A DNA stretch of 43,024 bases from Bartonella elizabethae F9251 = ATCC 49927 (GCF_000518165.1 NZ_KI912393.1:7501-50524), one strand, 5' to 3'. Shown: positions 18,453 to 27,015, counted from the first letter of the stretch. Translations and numbers: made by a program. The notes: generated by a model from the sequence alone, not told the origin.

Positions 18453-18817
18453 GCATATTTCCTTTCAAATTTTTTAATATTTGTTTTTTAAAAAGCTTCT
18501 TTTTTGCACTTTTTGCCTTATGTTATTTTTGTTAAGTATTTTCTTCTTCAAAGAAGAATGCCGATTTGAGTGATGGGAAAAGTTTGATCCTCTTCGCATG
18601 AAACAAAGTTCATGATGGCGCAACGTCAATGTTGGCCATTTTTATGAAATGTTATCGTGCAATTTTATTAATGCGCTTTGGCAGAGGAGAGTTTATTCAA
18701 ATTTTTCTGTAGGTTATACGCTATCCTTTGTGCAATTTTGACCTTGGTGCAATCTTGGCAATATAATTACATAATTGCACCAAAGTTTTCTATGACAAGC
18801 CAAAGGTGATGAGACTA
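18453..18817 (-). promoter_or_regulatory. Inter-bep region: leader of the double-FIC gene and 3' hairpin of the gene before it
   Basis: TTGGTGCAAT (18744-18753) pairs with ATTGCACCAA (18774-18783), about 35 bases past the stop of the proline-rich Bep gene. Equivalent hairpins follow the other bep genes. The rest, about 290 bases, should hold the promoter and leader of the double-FIC gene. It shares only GAAAGGAAA next to the start codon with the other bep leaders. Confidence 0.5.
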
Positions 18818-20764
18818 TCACGACAGAGCCATGGCTTTTGATGCTTCACTTCTGCGCGGGCGAATAGGGGAGTGCTCTTCTTTTCTTGATGTTTCAGAAA
18901 GCTCTTGACGTCGCTTTGTTGTTGAGCGCTCAGGCAGCTGCGGGGTCTCTGATAGGCTTTGCTGCTTTTGCAATTTTTTATCGAGATCGCTAAGCGGTTG
19001 ATGGCGTTGTTGTTGTTCTATCTGATGGTTTTGCACAATGGTTTCTCTTAATTGCTTTATCGTCTCACCATAATCTTTAATGGCGGTACAAAGGGTAGGA
19101 AGATTTTCTTCAGCGGCTTTGCGTGCACCATTTTTTATGCCAAGGGCTTTTCTACCCGCAAGGGGAGCAAAAGAGGTCGGATCTTTTTCAATTTGAAAAA
19201 CAAGTTCTTCTCCCATTTCTGGAATTTTGTGCATATCTTCCATTCTATATTGCAAAACAAATGGATCTTTATAGACAATTTGGCACCAATATTGGACTTC
19301 TCTTTGACCATATTGAACCGATGGATCTTGTTGAACTCTGCGGGCAATTTCCTGATTGGAGAGAGGCTGGATTTTCCTTTCTGAATTAAGCCGGCTTTGT
19401 GTGTGTTGAGTGATTGTTTCTTCCTGTTGGGTGTGTTGATGCTGTCGTTGCTCCCCGTGAGCACTCTGTAAAATATTCTCTTTTGCATATTTTGAGGTAT
19501 ATAAAAAACCTTCTATGGCGTCTTGTAGAGCAGGAAGCGTTTCTTCAGCTTGTTTACGTGCATCACTTTTTATGCCAAGAACTTTTCGACCCGCAAGCTT
19601 CGAAATAGATAGAGGGTTTTCTTTCATATCCCATAAGAGTTGTTCTCCCATAGTCGGGTTTTCTTTGATCTCTGCTATTTTTTGTTCTAAAATAAGCCGG
19701 TCACCATAAACCTTTCCGCATAAAAATCGTATTTCTTCTTGATATGCTCCAAGCAAGAGCTCTCTTTCCATTGTATTAATAGAGGCTTTTTGTTCCTGAG
19801 ACGGTTTTGGCTGTCTCATGGCTGTTTGTGGGGAGGCTGTTTTTTGCACAACAGCATCGCTTTGTTTTCTGCTTCCCTTACGAAGCGGTTTGTTTGAACG
19901 AGGGACTGCATATATTTCACTATCTTGTGATGATGAACTGCTTTGCTGCCGGACTGTTCTATGCTGGGGTGTTTTGGGTCTAACACTCGGGGCGAGGGGT
20001 TCAGGATTTTTGGTTTTGACGTCGGTTGGTGTTTTTTCTCTTACGCGTGGGGGAGGGGGTGGTGCCATTCTTTTTGTGGCGGAGGGGGAGGCTTGAACGT
20101 GTGGGCTGTGTTGTTCTCTATCTTTTGCACGCGGTGGTCTTTGTGGTGCTGCTTTTATAGGCGTGGGAGAGCTCTCTTGGGTCTCAGGCTTTTGGATTTT
20201 TGCACCGGTTGGTGTTTTTTCTCTTACGCGTGGGGGAGGGGGTGGTGCCATTCTTTTTGTGGCGGAGGGGGAGGCTTGAACGTGTGGGCTGTGTTGTTCT
20301 CTATCTTTTGCACGCGGTGGTCTTTGTGGTGCTGCTTTTATAGGCGCGGAGGGGCGTTCAAAGGTTTCAGGCTTTTGGATTTTTACGTCGGTTGGCGTTT
20401 TCTCTCTTCCGCGTAGAGGAGGGGGTGGGGCCATTCTTTTTTGGGTGGTGGGCGAGGATTCAACTTGTAGGCTGTGTTGTTGTCTGTCTTTTGCACGTGG
20501 GGGTTTTGGCGGTGCTACTTTTGTTTGTAGAGGAGGCGTCTCTTGGTTGTTGACGCTGGTTTGCATTGAGGCTCTCACGCGTGGGGGCGGCGGGGGCGCA
20601 ACCTTTGGAGAGGGAGGTAAGTTCTCTGGGCGTTTTTGTATAGATGGTTTTTGCGGTTTTGGAGAAATTGGGGGAGGAGGGGTTCTGGTGGGGGATTGTT
20701 CAACCTTTTGTTGAAGTTTTTCCATCATTTCGGCGATAAAAGGGGAGGGGTGTTTTTTTTTCAT
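18818..20764 (-). CDS. Bep effector with proline-rich repeats and two BID domains
   Basis: A 648-residue protein. The N-terminal half (about 20-270) is proline-rich, with three ~61-residue repeats containing PQRPPRAKD and MAPPPPPRVREKTPT. PPPPPR satisfies the class II SH3 ligand pattern PxxPxR. One tyrosine motif, SEIYAVPRS, follows a serine run. BID 1 spans about 330-435 (YGDRLILEQKI, LAGRKVLGIK) and BID 2 about 470-580 (YKDPFVLQYRM, LAGRKALGIK). A basic tail ends EASKAMALS, as in other Beps. There is no FIC domain. BID domains mark it for VirD4-dependent export; a scaffold role at host SH3/SH2 proteins is inferred. ATG 20764 is chosen over an in-frame ATG 15 bases upstream because AAGGA lies 6 bases before it and sister genes also start MKK. 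Confidence 0.92.
   Translation of the reverse strand: MKKKHPSPFIAEMMEKLQQKVEQSPTRTPPPPISPKPQKPSIQKRPENLPPSPKVAPPPPPRVRASMQTSVNNQETPPLQTKVAPPKPPRAKDRQQHSLQVESSPTTQKRMAPPPPLRGREKTPTDVKIQKPETFERPSAPIKAAPQRPPRAKDREQHSPHVQASPSATKRMAPPPPPRVREKTPTGAKIQKPETQESSPTPIKAAPQRPPRAKDREQHSPHVQASPSATKRMAPPPPPRVREKTPTDVKTKNPEPLAPSVRPKTPQHRTVRQQSSSSSQDSEIYAVPRSNKPLRKGSRKQSDAVVQKTASPQTAMRQPKPSQEQKASINTMERELLLGAYQEEIRFLCGKVYGDRLILEQKIAEIKENPTMGEQLLWDMKENPLSISKLAGRKVLGIKSDARKQAEETLPALQDAIEGFLYTSKYAKENILQSAHGEQRQHQHTQQEETITQHTQSRLNSERKIQPLSNQEIARRVQQDPSVQYGQREVQYWCQIVYKDPFVLQYRMEDMHKIPEMGEELVFQIEKDPTSFAPLAGRKALGIKNGARKAAEENLPTLCTAIKDYGETIKQLRETIVQNHQIEQQQRHQPLSDLDKKLQKQQSLSETPQLPERSTTKRRQELSETSRKEEHSPIRPRRSEASKAMALS
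20037..20410 (-). repeat. 183-base tandem repeats in the proline-rich Bep
   Basis: The ~125 bases from 20037 recur without visible difference at 20220 (offset 183 = 61 codons). A third, diverged copy begins near 20401. The identity of two copies points to recent expansion or gene conversion. They encode the RPPRAKD...APPPPPRV unit. Confidence 0.9.
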
Positions 20765-21070
20765 GCATGTTCCTTTCAAGCTCTTCCAATATTGTTTTTA
20801 AGGACTATTTTAAAAAGTGCGTTGCTGTTTATTCTGTTTTATGCCTTTTCACTGTGACTTTATGAGAGAGGATATAAAACTGAGCAGTTTCATACGATTT
20901 CACTCTTTTGATGCCGTTTATGATCACTCTTTAAAGACTGTTTTATCAATAGCTTAGATTAAGTGGTGGGAAAATGAACTTGGTTCCAACGTTCTCTCTT
21001 TCTTGGCGCAAATCACCTTTCTCTTGTGTTGCGCCAAGATGTTCGATTCAACGTGGAAACTTATGTCTGT
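20765..21070 (-). promoter_or_regulatory. Inter-bep region with 11-bp hairpin
   Basis: TCTTGGCGCAA (21001-21011) pairs with TTGCGCCAAGA (21029-21039), about 32 bases after the stop of the two-BID gene at 21071. It is a terminator or stabiliser of the same kind found after the other bep genes. The promoter and leader of the proline-rich Bep gene should lie in 20765-21000. This copy of the inter-bep module is more diverged than those at 22385, 23562 and 25056. Confidence 0.55.
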
Positions 21071-22384
21071 TTAGCTGGCAAAAGCCATCGCTTTTGGGGC
21101 GGCAGTTTTGCGAGGACGCAAATCCGTTTCTCTTTCCCTTTGCTGGGGAGAGGGCGTTGTTCCTTCATGTGCGGCTGTTGAAAGTTCAGGGCGTTGAGCA
21201 GACTGTGAAACGTTTTGTTGCTGCTGCAAGTTTTGTGTTTGCTCGGATGCTTCACGATGTTCTTGTTGTCTCTGCTGAGTTTGTAAAAGACTTTCTCTGA
21301 CCTGTGCGACAGCTGTCGCATAATTGTCAAGGGCATCAATGAGGTGAGAAAGACCCGCTTCAGCATGAACGCGCGCTTTATTTTTTAAGCCCCCAAAATT
21401 GCGACCAGCGTATTTGTGAATAGACTTGGGGTCTCCGGCAAGTTGCTGTGCCAGCGGTTCTATTGTTTCAGGGTTTTGGAAAAGCTCTTTGACTTGTGCT
21501 TGCAAAATATTTTCATTACCAAAAACAACTTTGCTCCAATATTTGATTTGCGCATGATGTCTATTGACCCTTGAATGTTGGTGAATTTGGGTGGACATGT
21601 CTGCTTCTGAAAGACTTTCTTTTTCCCTTTCAGAATGACCCGGTTTTTTCAGCAGTTCAGCAACAGCAGCCTTTCCCATGAGACGTTCATAGTTTTTGAG
21701 TTCTTGCTCTGGAGATTGCAAGAGGCTCTCTCTTGCTTGTCTTACGGCTTCTGTATAACACTCAACGGTGAGACTGAGGGCGGAAAAACTCTCTTCCGCG
21801 TCTCTGCGTGTCTGATTTTTGAAGCCCAACATGCTTCTGCCGGAAAGTTTAGCAATACTTTTAGGATGGGCAGCCATGTGCCATGAGAGCTCTTCTCCGG
21901 CTTGAGGATTTCTTTGAATTTCCTGCATTTTTTCTTGTAAAATATGGGGATCGCCATAAGCACTTGCGGATAACCGCTCGATTTCTTCTTGATAGGTTCG
22001 AACCAATGAATGGTGGGGAAGTAATCGAGAGATTTCTTCTTCTGAGAGTCGTGTTGTTGCTCTTTGGGCGGCTTGTGGAGCAGCTGTTGCACGTGTCATT
22101 TCAGCTTCTTGCAGTCTTTGGGTCGCGCGCGTGCTTGAAAGAGGCGTTGTTGGATTCGTTATCCTAACAGATGCCTGTGCACTTGTCTGCATAATCGTTT
22201 CTTCTGCTAAAAGAGAGAGACTTCCCTCATCTTGTTCCGGTATCGTTGATAGTCTTTTGCTTGTTAAAGGCTTTTCTTGAGGGCGGGGGGCTTCGCCTGT
22301 GACCTCTGCCGCTGCTTGTTCATAGAGCTTTATCAGTTCTTGTACTGAAGAGGACGGAAAAGGGTGAGGGTGATCTTTTTTCAT
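21071..22384 (-). CDS. Bep effector with two BID domains
   Basis: A 437-residue protein with a short N-terminal region (1-112) rich in Thr, Ala and Glu and without tyrosine motifs. BID 1 (about 115-222) contains YGDPHILQEKMQEI and LSGRSMLGFKN. BID 2 (about 262-368) contains FGNENILQAQVKEL and YAGRNFGGLKN. The Gln-rich, basic tail ends RKTAAPKAMAFAS. BID plus tail should direct VirD4-dependent translocation into host cells. The arrangement recalls BepE, whose C-terminal BID acts in host cells, but BepE has N-terminal phosphotyrosine motifs and this protein does not, so I leave the symbol open. AAGGA lies 7 bases before ATG 22384. Confidence 0.9.
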   Translation of the reverse strand: MKKDHPHPFPSSSVQELIKLYEQAAAEVTGEAPRPQEKPLTSKRLSTIPEQDEGSLSLLAEETIMQTSAQASVRITNPTTPLSSTRATQRLQEAEMTRATAAPQAAQRATTRLSEEEISRLLPHHSLVRTYQEEIERLSASAYGDPHILQEKMQEIQRNPQAGEELSWHMAAHPKSIAKLSGRSMLGFKNQTRRDAEESFSALSLTVECYTEAVRQARESLLQSPEQELKNYERLMGKAAVAELLKKPGHSEREKESLSEADMSTQIHQHSRVNRHHAQIKYWSKVVFGNENILQAQVKELFQNPETIEPLAQQLAGDPKSIHKYAGRNFGGLKNKARVHAEAGLSHLIDALDNYATAVAQVRESLLQTQQRQQEHREASEQTQNLQQQQNVSQSAQRPELSTAAHEGTTPSPQQRERETDLRPRKTAAPKAMAFAS

Positions 22385-22730
22385 GCACGTTTCCTTTCAA
22401 AAATTGTTTTAGAAAACCTCTTTGGTGCATACTCGTTCTTTATGCTTGGATTACTTTGAGACAAAGGAAGATATCGAACTGATATGCGCTCCAAAGACCT
22501 GCGCTATTCGCCATCAGCGTAATGGAGCTTTGTGTCTTTTATACAGTTTTTTTGTGAAATCTTATCAATAACTTATAATAAGTTACAGGATCCATTTTTA
22601 GGACTATTTTTTGTACTATTCTAAAACAAATCTTGGCGCAATCGCAAGAAAACGATTTGCGCCAAGGAATTCATAGAAAAAGAGATTAAATAAAAAACAA
22701 AAGTTGATCTTTTTTTATGTTAATGCCCCT
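22385..22730 (-). promoter_or_regulatory. Inter-bep module, copy A (hairpin, promoter, leader)
   Basis: This region is homologous along its length to 23562-23903 and 25056-25358. In minus-strand order it has a hairpin (CTTGGCGCAA 22632-22641 with TTGCGCCAAG 22657-22666) about 65 bases after the upstream bep stop. Next come a second inverted repeat (around 22597-22627), a candidate promoter (TTGATA at 22568-22563 and TATAAA at 22543-22538, 19-base spacer), and a leader ending GAAAGGAAA before ATG. The boxes are conserved in the sister copies. AACTTATAATAAGTT (22570-22584) is a palindrome in this copy only. Confidence 0.6.
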
Positions 22731-23561
22731 TTACATGGCATAAGCCATTCCATGTCTTTGTCGATGAGGGCTGTGCTCAGGACTATTTTGTTCTTGTCCT
22801 CTTGCGTGACGATGATGGTGATGATGGCTTTCACCTTTCTGAGAATGTTCTTGCTGGCGTCTTTGTTCCGCGTGAGGGGTTTGCAAAATCCTATCCTTTG
22901 CCTCTGTTACAGCCTTTGTATATCCATCAATGGCATTAACGAGAGGGGTAAAGCCATCTTCAGCGGCTTTGCGTGCTTGACTTTTCATGCCAAGTGCATG
23001 GCGACCAGCAAGTTTTCCCATGCTTTCAGGATTTTCAGCAAGTCGATCTGATAGTTCTTTTCCTTTAAGGGGATTTTTAAGGATGTCTTGCAAGTGTTGC
23101 TGGAAAAGGTTGTTCTGTCCATAAACAATGCTACTCCAATGCACCACCTCTTCCGCATATGCTTGGACATGTTGATTTTTTAAAAGCTGTACAGTTAATT
23201 GGTCAGCTGTAAGGGAGGTTCTTCCTCTTTGTTGTGGGGAAACCGTTGCATAGTCTGTTTCAGGATCTTCTTTCCTTTGATGTTGACGTCCGCCTCTTGA
23301 AAGAGGGGCTGCGGTGCTTACGGATGCGTATACAACTTCCTCTCCGCGTTTTGGGGGAGCAACTTCTGTGTAGTCGGTTTCCGGTCCTTGTTGCCTTTGA
23401 TTATGGCGTCCGCCTCTTGAAAGAGGATCAATGGTGCTTACGGATGCGTATAAAACTTCCTCCTCTGGGTTTGGTCTGCGCTGGTTTCCTCTGTTTGGTT
23501 TGTTCACTTGTGCATAGAGGGCTTCTGGATTTGCAGAAGGGTGTGGATGATATTTTTTCAT
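22731..23561 (-). CDS. Bep effector with tyrosine-motif repeats and one BID domain
   Basis: A 276-residue protein. The N-terminal 110 residues hold tyrosine motifs at Y16 (EALYAQVNK), Y38 (EEVLYASVS), Y64 (TDYTEVAP), Y78 (EEVVYASVS) and Y104 (TDYATVSP). Y38 to Y64 and Y78 to Y104 form two copies of a 40-residue repeat. VLYASV and VVYASV fit the ITIM pattern. The BID domain spans about 120-228 (YGQNNLFQQHL, LAGRHALGMKS), followed by a His-rich basic tail ending RHGMAYAM. In BepD/E/F-type Beps such tyrosines are phosphorylated by host kinases and bind SH2 proteins; the same role is inferred here. It is a close paralogue of the next gene upstream, sharing MKKxHPH and the HARGQE-NSPEHSP tail. Confidence 0.92.
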   Translation of the reverse strand: MKKYHPHPSANPEALYAQVNKPNRGNQRRPNPEEEVLYASVSTIDPLSRGGRHNQRQQGPETDYTEVAPPKRGEEVVYASVSTAAPLSRGGRQHQRKEDPETDYATVSPQQRGRTSLTADQLTVQLLKNQHVQAYAEEVVHWSSIVYGQNNLFQQHLQDILKNPLKGKELSDRLAENPESMGKLAGRHALGMKSQARKAAEDGFTPLVNAIDGYTKAVTEAKDRILQTPHAEQRRQQEHSQKGESHHHHHRHARGQEQNSPEHSPHRQRHGMAYAM

Positions 23562-23903
23562 GCCTGTTTCCTTTCAATATTTTTAGAAAACCTCTTTGGT
23601 GCATTCCCCACTTTTAGTTTTGATAACCTTTATACAAAGGAAGATATCCAACTGAATGACCTCCAAAGATTTCGCGCTATTCGGAGTCAGTGTAACGGAT
23701 CTTTGTGTCTTTTATACAGTTTTTTTATGAAACGTTATCAATGAGTTACAATAAATTACACCGTCCACTTTTAGGTCTATTTTTTGTACCATTGTAAAAC
23801 AATTCTTGGCGCAACCGCTATAAAACGACTTACGCCAAGAATTTCACTGAATAAAGAGATAATATGAAAAACAAAATTGATCTGTTTTTATGTTGATGCC
23901 CTC
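23562..23903 (-). promoter_or_regulatory. Inter-bep module, copy B
   Basis: This copy has the same organisation as 22385-22730. A hairpin AATTCTTGGCG (23801-23811) with CGCCAAGAATT (23833-23843) follows the upstream stop and ends in GTTTTA on the minus strand. The conserved promoter stretch (plus strand GTGTCTTTTATACAGTTTT) lies near 23700. The leader holds AGAAAACCTCTTTGG and ends AAAGGAAAC before the ATG. Confidence 0.6.
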
Positions 23904-25055
23904 TTACATGGCATAAGCCATTCCTTTTTCTCCATGCCTTTGTTGTCGAGGGCTGTGTTCTGGACTATTTCGTTCCTGTCCTCTTGCGTGGTGATGGTGG
24001 TGATGGTGGTGATGGTGACGTCGGTGTTCAGGGCTTCTTTCTGGACTCTCTTGTTTTTGACCTCTTTCCAGCTCACGTGTAAACTGTTTATGGAGCTTTT
24101 GTGCCTTATGGATATGTCTTTCAAGAGATGAGCAAAGGTGACGAAAACCATCTTCAGCCTCTTTACGATCGGGGCTCTTTACGCCAAGAAGCTGCCGACC
24201 AGCAAGCTTTCCAGGGCTTTCAGGATTTTCTGCAAGGCCCCATAAGATCTTTTCTGCTCCTTGAGGATTTTCAAGAATGTCCGCAAGTTGTTTATTCAAG
24301 GCATGTGGATTACCATAAACAACTGTACACCACTCTTGGGTTTCTCTTACACCATATTGAAAGCCTGTGTCTTTTAAAAGCCTTGTGGTAACCTCATCCT
24401 TTGGGGTTCTGGGAGGGGGCGTTGTTGCTCTGCCAACGCCTTGGTAGAGGGGATTTTCCTGTTGTTGGCGTTCTCCACCTTCAGCACCCGCGCCCAATGT
24501 TGTATAGATTGTTTCTAATGGTTTATGGGGAGAACGTCCGCCTTGTGTTCTGGGATCAATTTCTGCATAGAGATGTTCCTCTGGTCTTTGGGAGAAGCGT
24601 AAATCCTCACTGCTTCCGCTTGGTGAGTCATAAAGGGGGTTTATTTGCTCTTGGAACTCTGTTTCACCCGTCATTAGATTAGTGACTTGATAGGGATTTG
24701 TAGGATTGTCCGGAGAAGGCTCACGCGAACCCCTTCCAGCGGTGGTTGCACGGGTAGCTCCTAATGGGTATTGGGGTGCATAAGGAGTTTCTTGTGGTCG
24801 TTGAGAAGGGGGCGTATCATACCCTGCTCCCATTCTCGGGGAGTTATAGGGCGAATTTGTTTGCTCTCTTCCCCTCGGTCTGTCGTAGGGGGAACCTTCT
24901 TGGAGAGGTGGTCTTTTGTTTGCTGCTTGTACCTCTTCTGGGCTTGGGATGCGCGGACCGCCTCTTCCTTTGTTTTTATTTACTGTCGCGTAGAGAGGCT
25001 CTGGCTTTTGGGTTTCTGGATTTTGAGGTTCTTTGTGTGGGTGGCTTTTTTTCAT
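23904..25055 (-). CDS. bepD: BepD-like effector: tyrosine motifs + BID
   Basis: A 383-residue protein with a long disordered N-terminal region carrying many tyrosine motifs: Y22 (EPLYATVNK), Y57, Y70, Y79, Y92, Y122, Y142 (NPLYDSPSG), Y163 (EHLYAEIDP), Y184 (ETIYTTLG) and Y204 (NPLYQGVG). One BID domain follows (about 218-325: YGNPHALNKQLADI, LAGRQLLGVKS). The tail contains ten consecutive His (about 347-356) and ends GMAYAM. BepD of B. henselae is tyrosine-phosphorylated in host cells and binds SH2 proteins; EPLYA motifs and the position after the BepC gene support the name. The symbol is by resemblance, since paralogues in this cluster are hard to separate. Confidence 0.85.
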   Translation of the reverse strand: MKKSHPHKEPQNPETQKPEPLYATVNKNKGRGGPRIPSPEEVQAANKRPPLQEGSPYDRPRGREQTNSPYNSPRMGAGYDTPPSQRPQETPYAPQYPLGATRATTAGRGSREPSPDNPTNPYQVTNLMTGETEFQEQINPLYDSPSGSSEDLRFSQRPEEHLYAEIDPRTQGGRSPHKPLETIYTTLGAGAEGGERQQQENPLYQGVGRATTPPPRTPKDEVTTRLLKDTGFQYGVRETQEWCTVVYGNPHALNKQLADILENPQGAEKILWGLAENPESPGKLAGRQLLGVKSPDRKEAEDGFRHLCSSLERHIHKAQKLHKQFTRELERGQKQESPERSPEHRRHHHHHHHHHHARGQERNSPEHSPRQQRHGEKGMAYAM

Positions 25056-25358
25056 GGCTGTTTCCTTTCAATATTTTAGAAAACCTCTTTGGGGCCATTC
25101 CCCACTTTTTTGATATCTTGATAAAAGAAGATATCAAATTGAATGGCCTGCCAAAGATTACGCGCTATTCATATTGATCTGTAATGGAGATTTATGTCTT
25201 TTATACAGTTTTTTTGTGAAATCTTATCAATAACTTATAATAAATTACAGGATTCATTTTTAGAACGATTTTTTGTACCGTTCTAAAACAACTCTTGGTG
25301 CAATGGAGATAAAATGACGGACACCAAGAGTTTTATTGGAAGCTAAAAGGTCCCCTTT
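25056..25358 (-). promoter_or_regulatory. Inter-bep module, copy C
   Basis: The bepC 3' hairpin is AACTCTTGGTG (25290-25300) with CACCAAGAGTT (25322-25332), followed on the minus strand by GTTTTAG. A second perfect 10-bp inverted repeat, TTTTAGAACG (25258-25267) with CGTTCTAAAA (25279-25288), comes next, then the promoter-like stretch shared with copies A and B and the AGAAAACCTCTTTGG leader. Confidence 0.6.
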
Positions 25359-26957
25359 TTAGCCGGTAAGAGCTAATGATGAGGAACGACTAACTTTTAA
25401 AGTACGAACTTGACATTGGGCTTCTTGGGTGTTCTTGACAGTCTGCGCAATTTCTTTGGCTTTGCTTTCCGATGTCCCAAGAAGACAAGCCAATCTTGTA
25501 TGATCTCCTTCTTGTATGGCTTTGCGATCTTCTGAGGAGAGACGATTGTGTAATTGGCGTGAAAAGGTATGGAGTTCTTGTCGGAGTGCTGGAGAATGCA
25601 ATAAAGCTTCCCTTTGTCGTTCTTCTGGTAAGGCAAAAAGTTTTTGTAAATTTTTTCCAGGTTTCTCAACCCCGTGGCTTAAGCGTTTTTGTTCTCTTTG
25701 GTGCTGCTCTAGAATTTCATCTTTTGTTTGTTTTGTTATTGTACCATAATCTCTAAGGGCTTGGCTGAGTTGTGGAACAGCCTGTTCGGCTTGTCTGCGA
25801 CTTGGACTTTTCATGTCAAACATTTTTCTCCCTGCAAGTTTAGAAACAGATTGAGGGTTTTCTAAAATTTCATCAGCAAATTGATTTCCTAAGTTTGGAG
25901 ATGCTGTTATGATATCCAATTGTGTCTTTAAGGCTTGGGCTTTACCATATACAGTCTTTGATAGGTCTTCGACTTCTTTTCGGTTTGCTTCAACATAAGG
26001 GTCAGTTGAAATTCTTACAAATAACTCTTCGCGGTTGAGAGGGGCTAAGGTTTCTTGTGGGATCAAGGTTTCTTTTACATTTTGAACGTTGCTTTTTTGA
26101 AAGAGGATTTGGTCGCCATTGCGCAATGTTTTGACTTGTTCTGGGGAAAGATCATCTTTGTGGCCCACGACGAATCCTTCCTCGACTTCCATGACAAACC
26201 CTTCTGCTGAAGAGCCTCTAAAGATACCTTCATAGGGAACCCCTTCCTTTGCGGCAACAACAACACGATTATTAATTTCATCCAGTCCAGCTTGTCTCAT
26301 TTGGGAGATAAATTCTTTTAAAACAAGAGACTTTTGCGGATGGGTGATATCTTCAAAAAGATCTTTCATCGGTTGGGGATTGCCATGTTGCATGGCTTCA
26401 ATACAAGCTGCTGTCATGCGTCCTTTTGTGGTGAACGAAAAGTCAATCTGATGCCCCGCTGCTTGTCCAAGTTTTTCCATAAACATTCGATTGACGCGTC
26501 CATTGCCTGTTCGGAAAGGATGGGCGTGTTCCAGCGCCATAAAAACGTCAGCGGCACTTTCAGCAAACTCTTGGCGCGATAAACCTTGTAAATTGTTCTT
26601 TTCGCTTAGTGTTCTTTCAAGTTGTGTGAGCTCTTTTTTTATCTGTGGACCGATGGCAAAAGGAACCTCATACCCTTTAGGGCGCATTGCTGGCATACGG
26701 GCAGTGCTGCCATCTTCAAAGGTAAAGGATGTATCGCGCGTTTGACCTGCCCATTCAAAAGTTTTGTGAAAGAGGCTCCAGTGGATTTGTTTGAGATAAG
26801 CAGCGTCAAATTTTAGGGGTGGTGGTTCATGACGAAAATTAGCAGCCTCTCTGGCAGCTTCACGGGTGCTGCGTTCATATAGTTTTTGGGGGTCTTTGAT
26901 GCCATATTTATTTTTGAGTGTTGGGGTTCCTTTATAGAGATAATTTTGCTCTAACAT
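25359..26957 (-). CDS. bepC: BepC-like effector (FIC-OB-BID) with altered FIC motif
   Basis: A 532-residue protein, the same length as I recall for BepC of B. henselae. It starts MLEQNYLYK. The FIC domain (about 1-210) has HPFRTGNGRVNR at 146-157, with Thr150 where active FIC enzymes have Asp/Glu. OB region about 225-295; BID about 305-430 (YGKAQALKTQL, LAGRKMFDMKS); basic C-terminus ending SRSSSLALTG. BepC homologues also lack the acidic residue (Lys in B. henselae, as I recall) and act in host cells by binding GEF-H1 and inducing stress fibres rather than by proven AMP transfer. The same non-enzymatic mode is likely here. AGGAG lies 7 bases before ATG 26957. Decayed antitoxin sequence lies just upstream. 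Confidence 0.9.
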   Translation of the reverse strand: MLEQNYLYKGTPTLKNKYGIKDPQKLYERSTREAAREAANFRHEPPPLKFDAAYLKQIHWSLFHKTFEWAGQTRDTSFTFEDGSTARMPAMRPKGYEVPFAIGPQIKKELTQLERTLSEKNNLQGLSRQEFAESAADVFMALEHAHPFRTGNGRVNRMFMEKLGQAAGHQIDFSFTTKGRMTAACIEAMQHGNPQPMKDLFEDITHPQKSLVLKEFISQMRQAGLDEINNRVVVAAKEGVPYEGIFRGSSAEGFVMEVEEGFVVGHKDDLSPEQVKTLRNGDQILFQKSNVQNVKETLIPQETLAPLNREELFVRISTDPYVEANRKEVEDLSKTVYGKAQALKTQLDIITASPNLGNQFADEILENPQSVSKLAGRKMFDMKSPSRRQAEQAVPQLSQALRDYGTITKQTKDEILEQHQREQKRLSHGVEKPGKNLQKLFALPEERQREALLHSPALRQELHTFSRQLHNRLSSEDRKAIQEGDHTRLACLLGTSESKAKEIAQTVKNTQEAQCQVRTLKVSRSSSLALTG

Positions 26958-27015
26958 ATCGTCTCTCCTGAGAAAGTAGGGTGGTGGTTGATGCGCGCTT
27001 TAAACGCGGGTCATA

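Noticed and set aside
20037..20410. Regular repeats that might suggest a CRISPR array
   Set aside because: The unit is 183 bases, in frame, and encodes protein repeats; there are no short repeat/spacer units.
19943..20416. 157-codon plus-strand frame rich in Gly, Trp and Cys
   Set aside because: It is the antisense shadow of the proline-rich repeats; CCN codons read in reverse give Gly/Trp/Arg runs.
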